From assembly GCA_032622095.1 (NCBI GenBank), contig CP136061.1, forward strand, positions 86,092,324 to 86,156,323: DNA of 64,000 nucleotides, in the 5' to 3' direction. The notes beneath the pieces were generated by a model. The model ran no database searches and was not told the origin of the DNA. It saw only the letters and a program-made list of their open reading frames with translations. Source of the DNA: Siphonodentalium dalli (Eukaryota > Mollusca > Scaphopoda > Gadilida > Siphonodentaliidae). Made by a program: the position numbers and the translations under genes. Positions 43,304 to 55,276 of this stretch are shown piece by piece (the stretch's first letter is position 1; every line of letters begins with the position of its first letter).

Positions 43304-44430
43304 ACATCACAAAGAATTTTGTCTGTTTTTTATATTTTTTCTGGGGCGGGGTGGGGATATACGAATTTCTTACATAGTTTCTAAAAATTAATTTGATATC
43401 ACGCATTCTATTTTCTAATTAAATTATTCGTTGCACATATACTATCGGGATTTCATTCCAAAATAAGAAAAAAGAAATACTGTCGGCTATGTATATGAAA
43501 CATGATTTATCGTCGCTTAAGATCACAATGCATGATAGGCATATGCCATAAAACAGTGGTCAGTGCTGATTTAAGAGAAAATATGTTAACACTGACGATT
43601 TTGTCCGGCAATTTCCCAAGCGATCAAAGTCATGGCCCTCTGTCATTGATTTACCGGAAAAAAGTCAGACAAAACCGTCAGTGTGTGCGCATAACCTTTG
43701 TTGTACGTTTCATATACTATGCCGACAAATATACACAAGCATTTTGTAAGATATGGTTATGATATACGTATTGGATGTCAAAACATCAGGCGGTGTGCAG
43801 TGAAAGTTATACCATTATGATGTTTATGTACAATCCATAGCTAACATAGATTAATCACCAGAGGGGTTATGGGTCAGTTCTTCGAGTGAACTTCACTGGA
43901 CTGCTTATATCGAGAATGGCTATAATAGTAAACCCTTTCGGTGATAAAACGTGTGTGCAGTTCTCTCCCAGTTACAGCAACGTTTGGTAATGTGTTATTG
44001 AGCTTCGATTTGTAAATATGGTATCTCACGAATATCAGGAGGAAACGAATCCACGAGTGGAGAGTTGCGTCTATGGACACGCTGAATAGTGCCATCTCCG
44101 TTGTGCTTTTAATCCGATAGTTTGTCTTATCATAGACCCAGTTCTCTACTTGTTTCCAAAACCGTTGTATGATAGGGCATTCCCAGAATATGTGAATTAT
44201 AGACTCGGTTTGAGATATACAAAACGTGCATGTGTCATCATCTGAAAGTTTTATTTTGTTTCGTGCATATAATGCGCGTGTTAACTCTATATTGGAACCA
44301 TTTTAGTTTTGTGTCCGAAACGCGAGAGAAGGGGCAACGGAACACCTCATTCCACCAATCCTCAGCATATGTATGATTCAGTACATTTTCCCATTTGTTA
44401 ATTTGCTTGCCCGGTCGTCTATAACAATTC
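43150..44430 (-). pseudogene. LINE 3' fragment (zf-RVT type C-terminus, UTR and A-rich tail)
   Basis: Minus-strand translation from about 44415 to 43874 gives the C-terminus of a LINE reverse transcriptase. It has an upstream segment WENVLNHTYAEDWW, then LKWFQYRVN, then the zinc-binding CTFC...HIFWEC motif and LLIFVRYHIYKSK. One frameshift lies near 44265. Below the stop at about 43874 come roughly 650 bases of UTR. AATAAA and an A-rich tail follow, read on the minus strand at about 43145-43205, so this is a 5'-truncated insertion. Motif style suggests the Tx1/L1 group, not proven. Confidence 0.72.
43262..43299. repeat. (AT)n microsatellite
   Basis: About 19 AT dinucleotides lie within the LINE 3' UTR. 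Confidence 0.95.
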
Positions 44431-44651
44431 TATCGAAAGACGTCGCTGCGATCGGACTGCGGAAATTGCCGATCTCGATTCCGCGCAAGCTTTCCCGTCG
44501 TCGCTATCTTTGTCGATGCGCGAGGCGGCGTTTCTGTTGGATCTTATTTATCCATGTGAGAACAATGGTCTCCGTAATCAATAAATTGATGGTTATTTTA
44601 AGAATGCATCTATAGTACAAGGGGGCGTTTCAGAAATGAACATACTAATAC

Positions 44652-45071
44652 TCTATTATATATTTTGGAACTTCTGTCTGTCTGTATGATTGTTATAGAC
44701 TCGAAAACATACTGCTCGACCGATCAGACTCAAATTTGGTATGTAGGCCTACTGTGATCCCGGGAACTATATGGGCGGGTCCAATTTCACGTGCGACCGT
44801 GGCCTTGACCTCGCTCATATACGCTCATATAAGTATGTTTCTGGACCTCGACCGATCCAACTCAAATTTGGTATGTAGGCCTACTTTGATCCCCGGAACA
44901 ATATGGGCGGGTCAAATTTCACGTGCGACCTTGTCCTTGACCTTGCCCATATACGTTCATATAGGCATGTTTCTGGACCGAATCTTTCTCCAAATACTTT
45001 TCAATGCCCAGACCGAGGCGATCACAAAGAAATCCCTAAATAGCCCGGACGAAGTCGGGCACATCAGCTAG
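44652..45071 (+). mobile_element. Helitron B (CCCGGACGAAGTCGGG hairpin family), single
   Basis: It starts TCTATTATATATTTTGG and ends with the GCCCGGACGAAGTCGGGC hairpin, then CTAG and T. The interior has two direct copies of a roughly 125-bp unit with CAAATTTGGTATGTAGGCC and TATGGGCGGGTC. Non-coding. Unlike the others of its family in the window it stands alone. Confidence 0.85.
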
Positions 45072-45886
45072 TAATAAATAATTATGTTGAGATGCCTTTG
45101 TATTTCAAGCCTATATATGGTAGTCAAATGTACTATTATATCTGTTTGCAACGCATGTGTTGAATATATTTCTCTTATGTAATAGAGGAATGGATCGACA
45201 AGTATTCGATCATGTCATGAATTTCTACTTGATGTTCACACAGGGAACTTTATATCTATTTGACAGTGGGGGGCAACTCCAAATTGCATGATTTGTTTTG
45301 CCACGTTTGTGAGTCGATATCGCAATAAACATTGAATTGATTACCCGCAAGAAATTCCACGATTGTAATGGATGCAAATCAGACTTGGCTAAAAAAAATT
45401 AACCTATTCTATTTCTGTTGCATGCAATATCAGGCTGCATGGAACCTACCCTTACTGTGGAATACCGGTGCATAATTATTAACTAAGGAACAGGTAAAAT
45501 TATAACTAAGAAATATATTTTAATCTTCCCTGTCAGAACATGAAAAAGTTCCCATGATTTGAACTGGTGGATTGTGGACTCTACGGACGTAGCCGGAGTA
45601 GAGATTCATGACATGCAATGATCTAGCCAAATATATAACCTCTCTGGTGTCCATTATTGTTTTTCACAATTTATGCATATCTCTACATTGCACGTATATA
45701 TGTTGAAATCAATTGGATATAAGACATGCAAATGGGGAGAGTAACATTAATTGGTTAATTATCTATACTCCTATAATCTCCACGAAGGCTATACATCCTA
45801 AGTCTGGTATACCGCACGGACTGAACATAAGTTAATTTGTGACAGGAACTTTAATATCGGCATGATCATTAGACCCCATGCTATAA
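45072..45886. other. Spacer containing the second dispersed hairpin repeat
   Basis: At about 45545-45630 CTCTACGGACGTAG and GGAGTAGAGATTCATG repeat the segment at 32035-32120. The rest shows no recognised gene or element. Confidence 0.5.
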
Positions 45887-46625
45887 TCTATCTACTATAT
45901 ATTTTGAGACTTCCGTATATATATGTGTGTGTATATATGCGGGTACGTCATAGAATCGAAAACGCCTGGACGGATTGAGCTCAAATTTCGTATATAAGTG
46001 TAAAAACCCACGGGGATCGCCCACGTCGCATTTTGGACAAGCTCTGAGCACCGATTCTCCACTCCCAATCATCAAAATCACCGCAAACGCCACTTCGGGG
46101 GTTAAGGCATCAACGATCTTTATATTGACCATATACGGAGTTGTTAACGACGAACGCTCTTTATTGCAATCGATGTGGCTAAACGACTAGCCCCATGTGT
46201 CCGAAATACGGATGCGGAACGAAATGCAATTATCTCGATTAAAAGGCAGAATTGATCTAAGAAGCGTATGTTTACAATTCAACGCAACCTTATCGCTCGA
46301 AATATTATGCAGAGAGATTTCACGACGGGATTAATTATTAATTGACTGTCCGCTCTTTTCGGGGACTACGGGGAAGTTTAGGACGGGTACCATGAATTAA
46401 CTCATTGAAAAACAAAGAATGCGTTGTCTGTCTTTCCTAGGAAGGGGGAATTTCATCGGGTCAATTAGAATAAGAATTAAATAAATACGTTAATTAGAAT
46501 AAAAATTAAATAAATATTAAAAAATTCAAAAAAACATAAATTAAATTTAAAAAACATTAAATTAATATTAAAAAAAAATGTCTTGTTTCTGACCAACCAC
46601 GCCAGTGGCGGGATAACCCTGCTAG
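45887..46625 (+). mobile_element. Helitron C, first in the plus-strand train
   Basis: It starts TCTATCTACTATATATTTTG with A just outside (45886) and ends with the CCACGCCAGTGGCGG hairpin and CTAG at 46622-46625. The next Helitron begins at the very next base. Non-coding. Confidence 0.83.
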
Positions 46626-49333
46626 TACTATATATTTTGAGACTTCCGTATATATATGTGTACTTCATAGAATCGAAAACGGTTCGCTCGATTGAGTTCA
46701 ATCTTCCCATCTAAATGTAAAAACACACGGGAATCGTCGTCGCGGCGTTTTGGAGAAGCTCAGAGCACGCGTTCTCCACTCCCAATCATCAAAATCACAG
46801 TCCTCGGCACTGCGGGGGGGGGGGTTAAGGCAGTCACGCTCTTTATATTGACCAAATTTGGCGTTGTTAACCGAGTAACGCTCTTTATTGCCACCGGCGT
46901 TGCTAAGCGTACACATATGCGTACGAATGTGCACGAAACTACGGATGCAAAACGCACCGAACCCGGAATGCTTTTATCTTGATTAAAAAGGCAGAATTAA
47001 CTCATTGGAAAACAACAAATGCGTGTCGTGTGATTAACTCATTGGAAAACAACAAATGCGTGTCGTGTGATTCTTATGTCTGTCATTCCTAGGAATGGGG
47101 GAGATTTTCATCGAATCACAAAACGCACCGGAACCTGAATGCATTTATCTTGATTAAAAAGGCATAATTAACTCATTGGAAAACAACAAATGCGTGTCGT
47201 GTGATTCTTTTGTCTGTCGTTCCTAGGAACGGAGGGGGGGATTTTCATCGAATCACAAAACGCACCGGAACCGGAATGCATTTATCTTGATTAAAAAGGC
47301 AGAATTAACTCATTGGAAAACAACAAATGCGTGTCGTGTGATTCTTTTGTCTGTCGTTCCTAGGAACGGGGGGGGGGGATTTTCATCGAATCACAAAACG
47401 CACCGGAACCGGAATGCATTTATCTTGATTAAAAAGGCAGAATTAACTCATTGGAAAACAACAAATGCGTGTCGTGTGATTAACTCATTGGAAAACAACA
47501 AATGCGTGTCATGTGATTCTTATGTCTGTCGTTCCTAGGAACGGGGGAGATTTTCATCGAATCACAAAACGCACCGGAACCTGAATGCATTTATCTTGAT
47601 TAAAAAGGCAGAATTAACTCATTGGAAAACAACAAATGCGTGTCGTGTGATTCTTTTGTCTGTCGTTCCTAGGAACGGGGGAGATTTTCATCGAATCACA
47701 AAACGCACAGGAACCGGAATGCATTTATCTTGATTAAAAAGGCAGAATTAACTCATTGGAAAACAACAAATGCCTGTCGTGTGATTTTTATGTCTGTCGT
47801 TCCTAGGAACGGGGATGATTTTCATCGAATCACAAAACGCACCGGAACCGGAATGCATTTATCTTGATTAAAAAGGCAGAATTAACTCATTGGAAAACAA
47901 CAAATGCGTGTCGTGTGATTAACTCATTGGAAAACAACAAATGCGTGTCGTGTGATTCTTATGTATGTCGTTCCTTGGAACGGGGGAGATTTTCATCGAA
48001 TCACAAAACGCACCGGAACCTGAATGCATTTATCTTGATTAAAAAGGCAGAATTAACTCATTGGAAAACAAAAAATGCGTGTCGTGTGATTCTTTTGTCT
48101 GTCGTTCCTAGGAACGGGGGAGATTTTCATCGAATCACAAAACGCACCGGAACCGGAATGCATTTGTCTTGATTAAAAGGCAGAATTAACTCATTGGAAA
48201 ACAACAAATGCGTGTCGTGTGATTAACTCATTGGAAAACAACAAATGCGTGTCATGTGATTCTTATGTCTGTCGTTCCTAGGAACGGGGGAGATTTTCAT
48301 CGAATCACAAAACGCACCGGAACCTGAATGCATTTATCTTGATTAAAAAGGCAGAATTAACTCATTGGAAAACAACAAATGCGTGTCGTGTGATTCTTTT
48401 GTCTGTCGTTCCTAGGAACGGGGGAGATTTTCATCGAATCACAAAACGCACAGGAACCGGAATGCATTTATCTTGATTAAAAAGGCAGAATTAACTCATT
48501 GGAAAACAACAAATGCGTGTCGTGTGATTTTTATGTCTGTCGTTCCTAGGAACGGGGGGGGGGGGATTTTCATCGAATCACAAAACGCACCGGAACCGGA
48601 ATGCATTTATCTTGATTAAAAAGGCAGAATTAACTCATTGGAAAACAACAAATGCGTGTCGTGTGATTAACTCATTGGAAAACAACAAATGCGTGTCGTG
48701 TGATTCTTATGTCTGTCGTTCCTTGGAACGGGGGAGATTTTCATCGAATCACAAAACGCACCGGAACCTGAATGCATTTATCTTGATTAAAAAGGCAGAA
48801 TTAATTAATTGGAAAACAACAAATGCGTGTCGTGTGATTCTTTTGTATGTCGTTCCTAGGAACGGGGGAGATTTTCATCGAATCACAAAACGCACCGGAA
48901 CCGGAATGCATTTATCTTGATTAAAAAGGCAGAATTAACTCATTGGAAAACAACAAATGCGTGTCGTGTGATTCTTATGTCTGTCGTTCCTAGGAACGGG
49001 TGAGATTTTCATCGAATCATACCTCTTTTAGGGACGGGGGAGAATTTCATCGGGTCAGTTTTTCCGCCCTATGGAACAAAAATGCGTGTTGTGTGATTCT
49101 TATGTTTGTCGTTCCTAGGAAGGGGGGGGGGATTTCATCGGGTCAGTTTTTCCGCCCGATGTACCGTAAATCACACCTCTTTCAGGGACGGGTACCATCA
49201 TTTCTCTTGATTCAAAAGGCAGAATTAACTCATTGGAAGAAATTTATAAAAAAAAAGGCAGAATTAAAAAAAACAAAATTAAAAAAATGTCATGTTTCTG
49301 ACCAACCACGCCAGTGGCGGGATAACCTGCTAG
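46626..49333 (+). mobile_element. Helitron D, with an internal higher-order satellite
   Basis: It begins TACTATATATTTTGAGAC directly after the CTAG of Helitron C (its own TC is replaced by TA) and ends with the same CCACGCCAGTGGCGG hairpin and CTAG at 49330-49333. About 2 kb of tandem repeats fill the middle. Open frames of about 100 codons within the repeats recur with the period and are not genes. A run of G residues at about 46815 and others in the repeat units vary in length. Confidence 0.83.
46998..49020 (+). repeat. Higher-order satellite inside Helitron D
   Basis: Two subunits alternate. S (about 37-40 bp) contains ACTCATTGGAAAACAACAAA. L (about 95 bp) contains CGTTCCTAGGAACG, ACAAAACGCACCGGAAC and GCATTTATCTTGATTAA. 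Roughly 19 S and 13 L copies are present. They follow a recurring S-S-L-S-L-S-L order of about 430-450 bp, with L variants (CCTGAATGC then CCGGAATGC) in phase. 47447-47880 and 48188-48620 share diagnostic variants (CACAGGAACCGG), showing unequal exchange or block duplication. Confidence 0.85.
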
Positions 49334-49596
49334 TCTCCTATATATTTTGAGACTTCCGTATATTTGTCCTTTATAGACGCGAAAACGGCTGCACAGATCG
49401 GGCTCAAATTTCCCATCTAAGGGTAAAACCTACGGAAATGGTCGTCGCGGCGTTTTGGAGAAGCTCTGAGCACCCGTTCTCCACTCTCAGTTACAAAAAC
49501 GGCACTGTGAGGTTAATCGCGTTGATAGTTAAAGAGCGTTCGTATCCGCAGTGTCGTTGATAAAGAGCGTATGCGTGTAATGTGATTCTTACGCCT
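49334..49596 (+). mobile_element. Helitron E, left part, third in the plus-strand train
   Basis: It starts TCTCCTATATATTTTGAG at the base after Helitron D's CTAG and follows Helitron A for about 230 bp. Similarity stops near GTGTAATGTGATTCTTACG, where the LINE starts. Family sequence (GTGTTGTGTGACGTAC, TTCCTAGGAACGGGGGAG) resumes after the LINE at about 53311-53345. Confidence 0.7.
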
Positions 49597-52500
49597 GGGT
49601 CCGGGCGTGAGGGTGCAAGACTGTATCCAGACAACTAGGTCCTTCGCGCTGAAGATATTATACAAATTTCCTTCTCTTCGGCTGGGTAGCCAGCCGTCTT
49701 CCTGATGATCTACAAATGCTCCAACGAACAACATTTTGTATTTTCTGTTTACTCTTATTGTATAATTATTTTTGTTGCACTATCATTCACCGGCCGTTTC
49801 GAACCCATCGATGTCATGTTCTACCATTTCATGAAAGTCCGTCCACAACCAATCACGATCGCAAGCCTATACTACATGTTTAAATTACTATATTATCAAT
49901 GAATGTACCACTAATGCAGTATAGGCAGGCGATCGGTCTATTCAAAGTACGCTGGCGTTCTGGTAACATCAAACTCAACCTTTCAAAACCAACAAATCTG
50001 GCATTCGCCCCTCGTCGCTGTAGACACATTGCTGTATTCCTCCTTCTCTCCCTCCTCATCATATTATCAAATGACACAGAAAAGAACCCTGGACATTTTG
50101 AACAAGAAACTCTTTCAGTTTTTCACTACAATATACGAAGTATCAGAAACAAAATCTCACACATTGCAGAGGAGATAGATGATTATGATACCATCTGCTT
50201 TAGCGAAACACATCTAAATGCAAACTTTCCCAGTGAAAACATTACCTTATCTAACTGTCAACCTCCAATTCGACTTGATAGGAATGAACGTGGTGGTGGA
50301 CTTGCCGTATATTTTTCGACTCATATCACCTTTAAATTGCTAGACTTTTTATGCTTTGACGATGAAATTTTATGGTTTGAGGTGCGAACCAAGCACAAAT
50401 TTATTCTTTGCGTAACTTACCGTTCAGATAACGAATGTATTGAGACATATTGGAAGAAACTAGATGAAGCGATCGAACGTTCCTTGTCCATAAATTCTTC
50501 GCTGGTGATAGGAGGCGATTTAAACTGCGATTTGCTGAAAAGATCAGGTCCTCTTCAGTCAATCATGACAAAATTTACTCTAAAAAATGTCATAAGCGGA
50601 CCAACTAGAATAGCAGGAAACTCGGAAACTTTATTAGACCCGATCATAATAAGTGACACCATTAAATAAATGAACACCTCTACTTATGATCTCGGAGTAT
50701 CAGACCACCTTGCAACATCGGTTGAAGTGTGTGTCCCAATATATAAACCAAAATCCTACAAACGTTCTGTTTGGAATTATTCAAAGGGAAACTATGAGAG
50801 ATTAAACTTGGAACTATCCAATATCGACTGGAAACAAATGTTACATACCGAAGCCGACTCGACGCATATTGATAAAATGGTTGACAAATTCACTGAAACC
50901 TTCTTAGAGGTCTCCAAAAAACACATCCCATACCATGAGATAACAATCCGAAACCAGAAATCATCAGAAAACATATCAGAAAACGCGACCGTAGAAATAT
51001 GGAGTCTGATTGGAACAAATATAAGTGTGTTCGAAACAAAGTTACCAATTTAAACAAAAGCAGCAAAGGAAATATACATGAGCGATCTAGACGAAAATTT
51101 AAGTGTGAATACTAAACCAACACAATTCTGGCACACTGTAAAACAACTTCTCAACAATTTTTCGACCGACAATACAATTCCTATACTGAAATCAGGTAAT
51201 ACGGATATTGATGATGAGATTCAAAAGGCAGAACTCCTCAATGAGATATTCACTAAACATGGCACACTAGAAACTAATAAAATGGAGCCCCCGATCTTTG
51301 CAGATAGAACCAATGAGTTTTTAAAAGAAATTAAAACAAATGAGAAAGAAATATTTGACATTCTAAAATGCCTTCCTGTTAAGAAGGCAAACGGTCCTGA
51401 TGGGATAAACAATAAATTGCTCAGGGAAACATGCAGCTCCATCAGTAAACCCTTATATTATATTTTTAATAAATCTTTTAAGAGCTGTTGTTTCCCTGTG
51501 GCATGGAAAAGAGCAAACATAATACCAATATTTAAAAATGGTAACCGCAGTGATCAAATAACTATCGCCCCATCTCTCTAATAAGCTGTATTGGGAAAAT
51601 ATTAGAAAAAGTGGTATTCAACAAAGTCTTTAATCATTTAAATAGAAACATTTTATTATATAAATATCAATCCGGTTTTATACCAGGCCACAGTACCGAA
51701 CTTAAACTTGTTGAAATTTTTCATAGAATACACCACTCTGTATACAATGAACAAAGCACGTATGCTGTTTTCTGTGACATCTCGAAAGCGTTTGACAAAG
51801 TATGGCACCAAGGTCTCTTACTCAAATTAAAACACTATGGAATAACAGACAACTTGCATAAATGGTTCACAAATTATCTTGACGGTCGGCCCCCTGCTAT
51901 TTTTACTCTATTTTTAATCTATATAAACGATATTGCTGACAACATGGAATCACAAATCAGACTATACGCCGATGACACATGCCTCATAAAATCTGATACA
52001 GATATACAATGCCTTGAACATAGTGTAAATAACGACATGGAGAAAATAAGAAAGTGGGCGGACACATGGATAGTTAAATGTAATTATTATAAGACAAAAT
52101 AACTATTTTTCACAAGTTCTCAAAACCTTGAGAGACCGCTCATAACCTTTGACGGATTGAGACTTGATTACTCTAAACAGCACAGGCATCTAGGCATGGA
52201 AATAGATGATGACGTAACATGGGACAGTTATATATAGAAAATGTATGTACCAGAGCTTATGCTAAATTATCCCAACTACGAAGACTCAAGTATCTTTTTA
52301 AACCGCAAAACTATTGAAATCCTCTATTTGTCACACGTACGCCAAATCATGGAATATGCTAGTAGTGTCTGGGCAGGAGCACCAGACACGTTACTCAAAC
52401 AACTAGATGATGTAGAATATGAAGCGGCACGCATTATAAGTGGCTGTACGAGATCTGTACCCCGCAAACGAATACTAACCGAAATGGGTTGGGAAACACT

Positions 52501-53306
52501 TTCAGAAAGAAGACAAACAAAAAGACTTTCACTTTTTCATGACATTGTCAACCACAAAGTGCCCAAATATTTAGTTGACTTACTTCCCCCAAAATTCTCA
52601 GATATAAGCGACCACGATACTAGATTTGCATCAAACTTTATACATTTTAAACCTAATACAAAAAGAATGGAGTCAACTTTCATGCCCACGTGTGTACAAA
52701 AATGGAATGCAACCAAAATTAAGACTCGAGATCTTAACATACAATGTTATCTAAACACATTTAAACCTGAAATACCCAAACCCCCCAAATATTACAATGT
52801 AGGAAAGCGGACTGAAAATATATATCACCGCAGATTACGATGTGAATAAATTATTTCCTTATAATATTTACTCACTAAAAATTCTGCTATTTGGAGACCC
52901 TGCTCTACCCGATTGCGACAATGAATTTTTTTTCTTAGCTGTACAATCATTCATCCGTGAGACAAAACTAGATTATATTGACTAACTCTAGCGAATACAT
53001 AATTATACAAGCCAGCAAATGACTCAAACAAAGACGACTTTCAGTAATTCATATATAAACACAAGACTGACTCGGGGGAGGGAAACGACCGGTGATATGT
53101 AAATGTATATAAGTTCAACTTGCCTTTGGTAGTCATGTTGCAATGCCATTATTCTTGATTTATTTTTCAGTGTAATAGCAAATGGGAGAGGAGGTACTCA
53201 TAAGTGAGTCAGCACTTGTCCTCCAATCCCATTGTCTATAAAAATGTATGTATCATTTCCTATGTGTTATTGAAATTAGACAAATAAATATGTTTAAACT
53301 AGACAT
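49597..53306 (+). mobile_element. CR1/Jockey-like LINE with a 2A-like N-terminus (about 3.7 kb)
   Basis: The insertion lies within Helitron E. It holds a broken endonuclease-RT ORF (separate entry) and a 3' UTR with an inverted GGAGAGGAGGTACT/AGCACTTGTCCTCC hairpin at about 53185-53230. It ends in ACAAATAAATATG. A degenerate repeat of about 13 bases (CGTGT..TGTGA) on either side may be its target duplication; boundaries are good to about 10 bp. Confidence 0.7.
49899..52849 (+). pseudogene. LINE endonuclease-reverse transcriptase with 2A-like motif, broken
   Basis: The ATG at 49899 opens the frame. A hydrophobic run (AVFLLLSLLIIL) is followed by DTEKNPGH at 50073-50096, which matches the 2A motif D-x-E-x-N-P-G-P except for the last residue. 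AP endonuclease motifs follow: YNIRSIRNK, SETHLN, GGDLNCD, and SDHLA after an in-frame TAA at 50667-50669. RT appears at 51078-52102 (KKANGPDGINNKLL, QSGFIPGHST, DISKAFDKVW, YADD at 51965-51976), with a frameshift near 51570-51610. A deletion removes the part before IYINDI that should hold the QGSVLGP block. The C-terminus runs at 52241-52849. Not functional. Confidence 0.87.
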
Positions 53307-53793
53307 GATCGTGTTGTGTGACGTACTTCCTAGGAACGGGGGAGGGCACAATTAGACCCCCACGGCAATTTTAATTCACATTCCCAACACATAGCAGGGA
53401 TAAATATTCAGCGAGTCTTGTGACGTATTATTTCAAATGCTTTCGATCAAACAATATTCTCTGTCGCACTTATATTTCGTCATCTCTACGAATCAACTGC
53501 AATCGACCTATTTTTAGATCGCAAAACATGCTACCAATATTACGTCGCGTTGGTGATGGGGTGCACGGCGGGATTAATTTAAATATGTCATGTTGGTAAC
53601 AATATCTAGCCGATAATTCCTCAGAACTACAGACGAATGCGACTAGCAAATTTCAAAATTGGTCACTTGACCTCCCCATGCATATCTTCTGGGAAATTCC
53701 AGGGAATGCGTGCCCATCATCGGGCCATTGAGTGTGTCGCGGTCGCGCAATTTTAACACTTTCGAGGTAAATACACGTGATTGTGAATTAGTT
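53307..53793. other. Helitron E remnant and unassigned spacer
   Basis: 53311-53350 continues Helitron E (TTCCTAGGAACGGGGGAG). After that I recognise nothing until the TTAA-flanked element. Confidence 0.45.
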
Positions 53794-54437
53794 GACACTC
53801 CACAGTTTCGAATTATCAGTAGGGGTGATTTTATAGATATAAAGTGCTAGTGGTTTCTGGCACCATGCATGTGGTATGTATATTAAGACAAGGTGGGATA
53901 TGAATTTGTGTAATTTTAGAAGGTGTTCTAGACTAATGAAAAAAATAAGTGCAAGTGACCTTGACCCCACCCATAGACAGCAGTAGCGTTTTCTGCGAAA
54001 CAGTGGCTCTAGATACTGGATACATGTTTTAGCACCCAAAATTTGTCATCTGCATTAAAAATTGATTTTCTGGTATTTTTAACGGCGAAAGTTTGAAATG
54101 TTTTCACATTGATGTTGGAAGCCAGAGGCCTTTAAACCAACATAGGTGACCATGCTTGAAATCATCTGGTATTCGTGCCCCTTGGGTATGAAAATGCAAT
54201 ATTTTGTTAATTTTGTGAATAAAAATCACATTTTCAATCAAAAGATCAAGGGCCATAACTCTTGATAGCCTATATATTATGGAAATTATGTATCAAATTC
54301 TGAATGCGTATTCTGTACTAATTTCAGGCATATATATATTGTCTATATGGTTTGGGACCATAATCCAGATAAATTTCAATGAATCTATGGGCCCCCTATT
54401 TTTGGGCCCATTCCTGTTGAAACTGTGGAGTGTCACC
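53794..54437. mobile_element. TTAA-flanked MITE, copy A1
   Basis: GACACTCCACAGTTTC at the left and its exact complement at 54419-54434 are 16-bp terminal inverted repeats; the right end extends through GTGTCACC then TTAA (54438-54441). The left GGT is mutated (GTT). It contains GGGGTGATTTTATAGATAT and CTTGACCCCACCCATAG. Non-coding; frames of about 80 codons on the minus strand recur in all copies but match nothing known. Confidence 0.82.
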
Positions 54438-55276
54438 TTAAAACCCAGCAAATAGCACCATTATCATCTGTCAACTTGACAAATATTTACATTGAAAATA
54501 ATTTTTTAGCAAATCTGCTCAGTTAGAAGGAACATTTTATGTTAAATACACCATTCATCTATGGATATTCCAATATAGGTGGCTTTTAGTCATATAAATT
54601 GGTGGGGATATGGAGTCTTGGAGCAGTGGGGGGGGGGGGGGGTGGTGGTGATTCATCTGTATTGTTTTTGATGATTTTTCAGATGATGGGTACTTCTTCA
54701 TGACATCATGCTCCTTGAATCTTAGCTGAAAAGACTGACATTGACATTAAACAGTATACTACAAGATTAGATATTCAGTCCTTCTTATTCACAAGTGTGA
54801 AATATAATGATTCAGGTTTCCTTGGTCATATTTCACTTGACAACATATTGTTCGTGTGATATCATAACCTTGTATAGCTTTCCCTTAATGCTAAATACGA
54901 CTTGGAATTTTTTAACCCATGGTTTTGGGAGAGTATTAAAGATAGTAGTTGCATGAAATATTATGTTTTATTTTTATATCTGAGGAAAATATGCATCTCG
55001 TAATATATTTTATACAAGATTTTAGCATTTCAGACCTTTTTCAAGCTATAGATGATGGTTGAATATATACATTTTGTCACTACGTCAAGCATAACGTCAT
55101 TGGGTTCTGAAAGACCCAAATGGGGTGAAATCATGGGGGTGCATGTAATACCCACCCAATCTTGCTGCTTGTGATTGCAATAACGCATGGGTGTAATATA
55201 TCATTTTAAGCGGTATAATGCAGAGAATATGGAGGTGTGGTCCCTATTAAAGATTATTGAAATTGCATTCCCTTAA
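54438..55276. repeat. Spacer unit B1 of a tandem array
   Basis: Unique-looking AT-rich sequence with a G-run at about 54630-54643. It is repeated nearly identically at 60956-61760 (B2). It lies between MITE copies A1 and A2. Confidence 0.85.

Noticed and set aside
47287-48920. Repeated frames of about 83-102 codons
   Set aside because: They recur with the satellite period in Helitron D and encode only the repeat.
46998-49020. CRISPR-like alternating repeat/spacer pattern
   Set aside because: Both S and L parts are repeats, there are no unique spacers, no cas genes, and the context is a eukaryotic Helitron.
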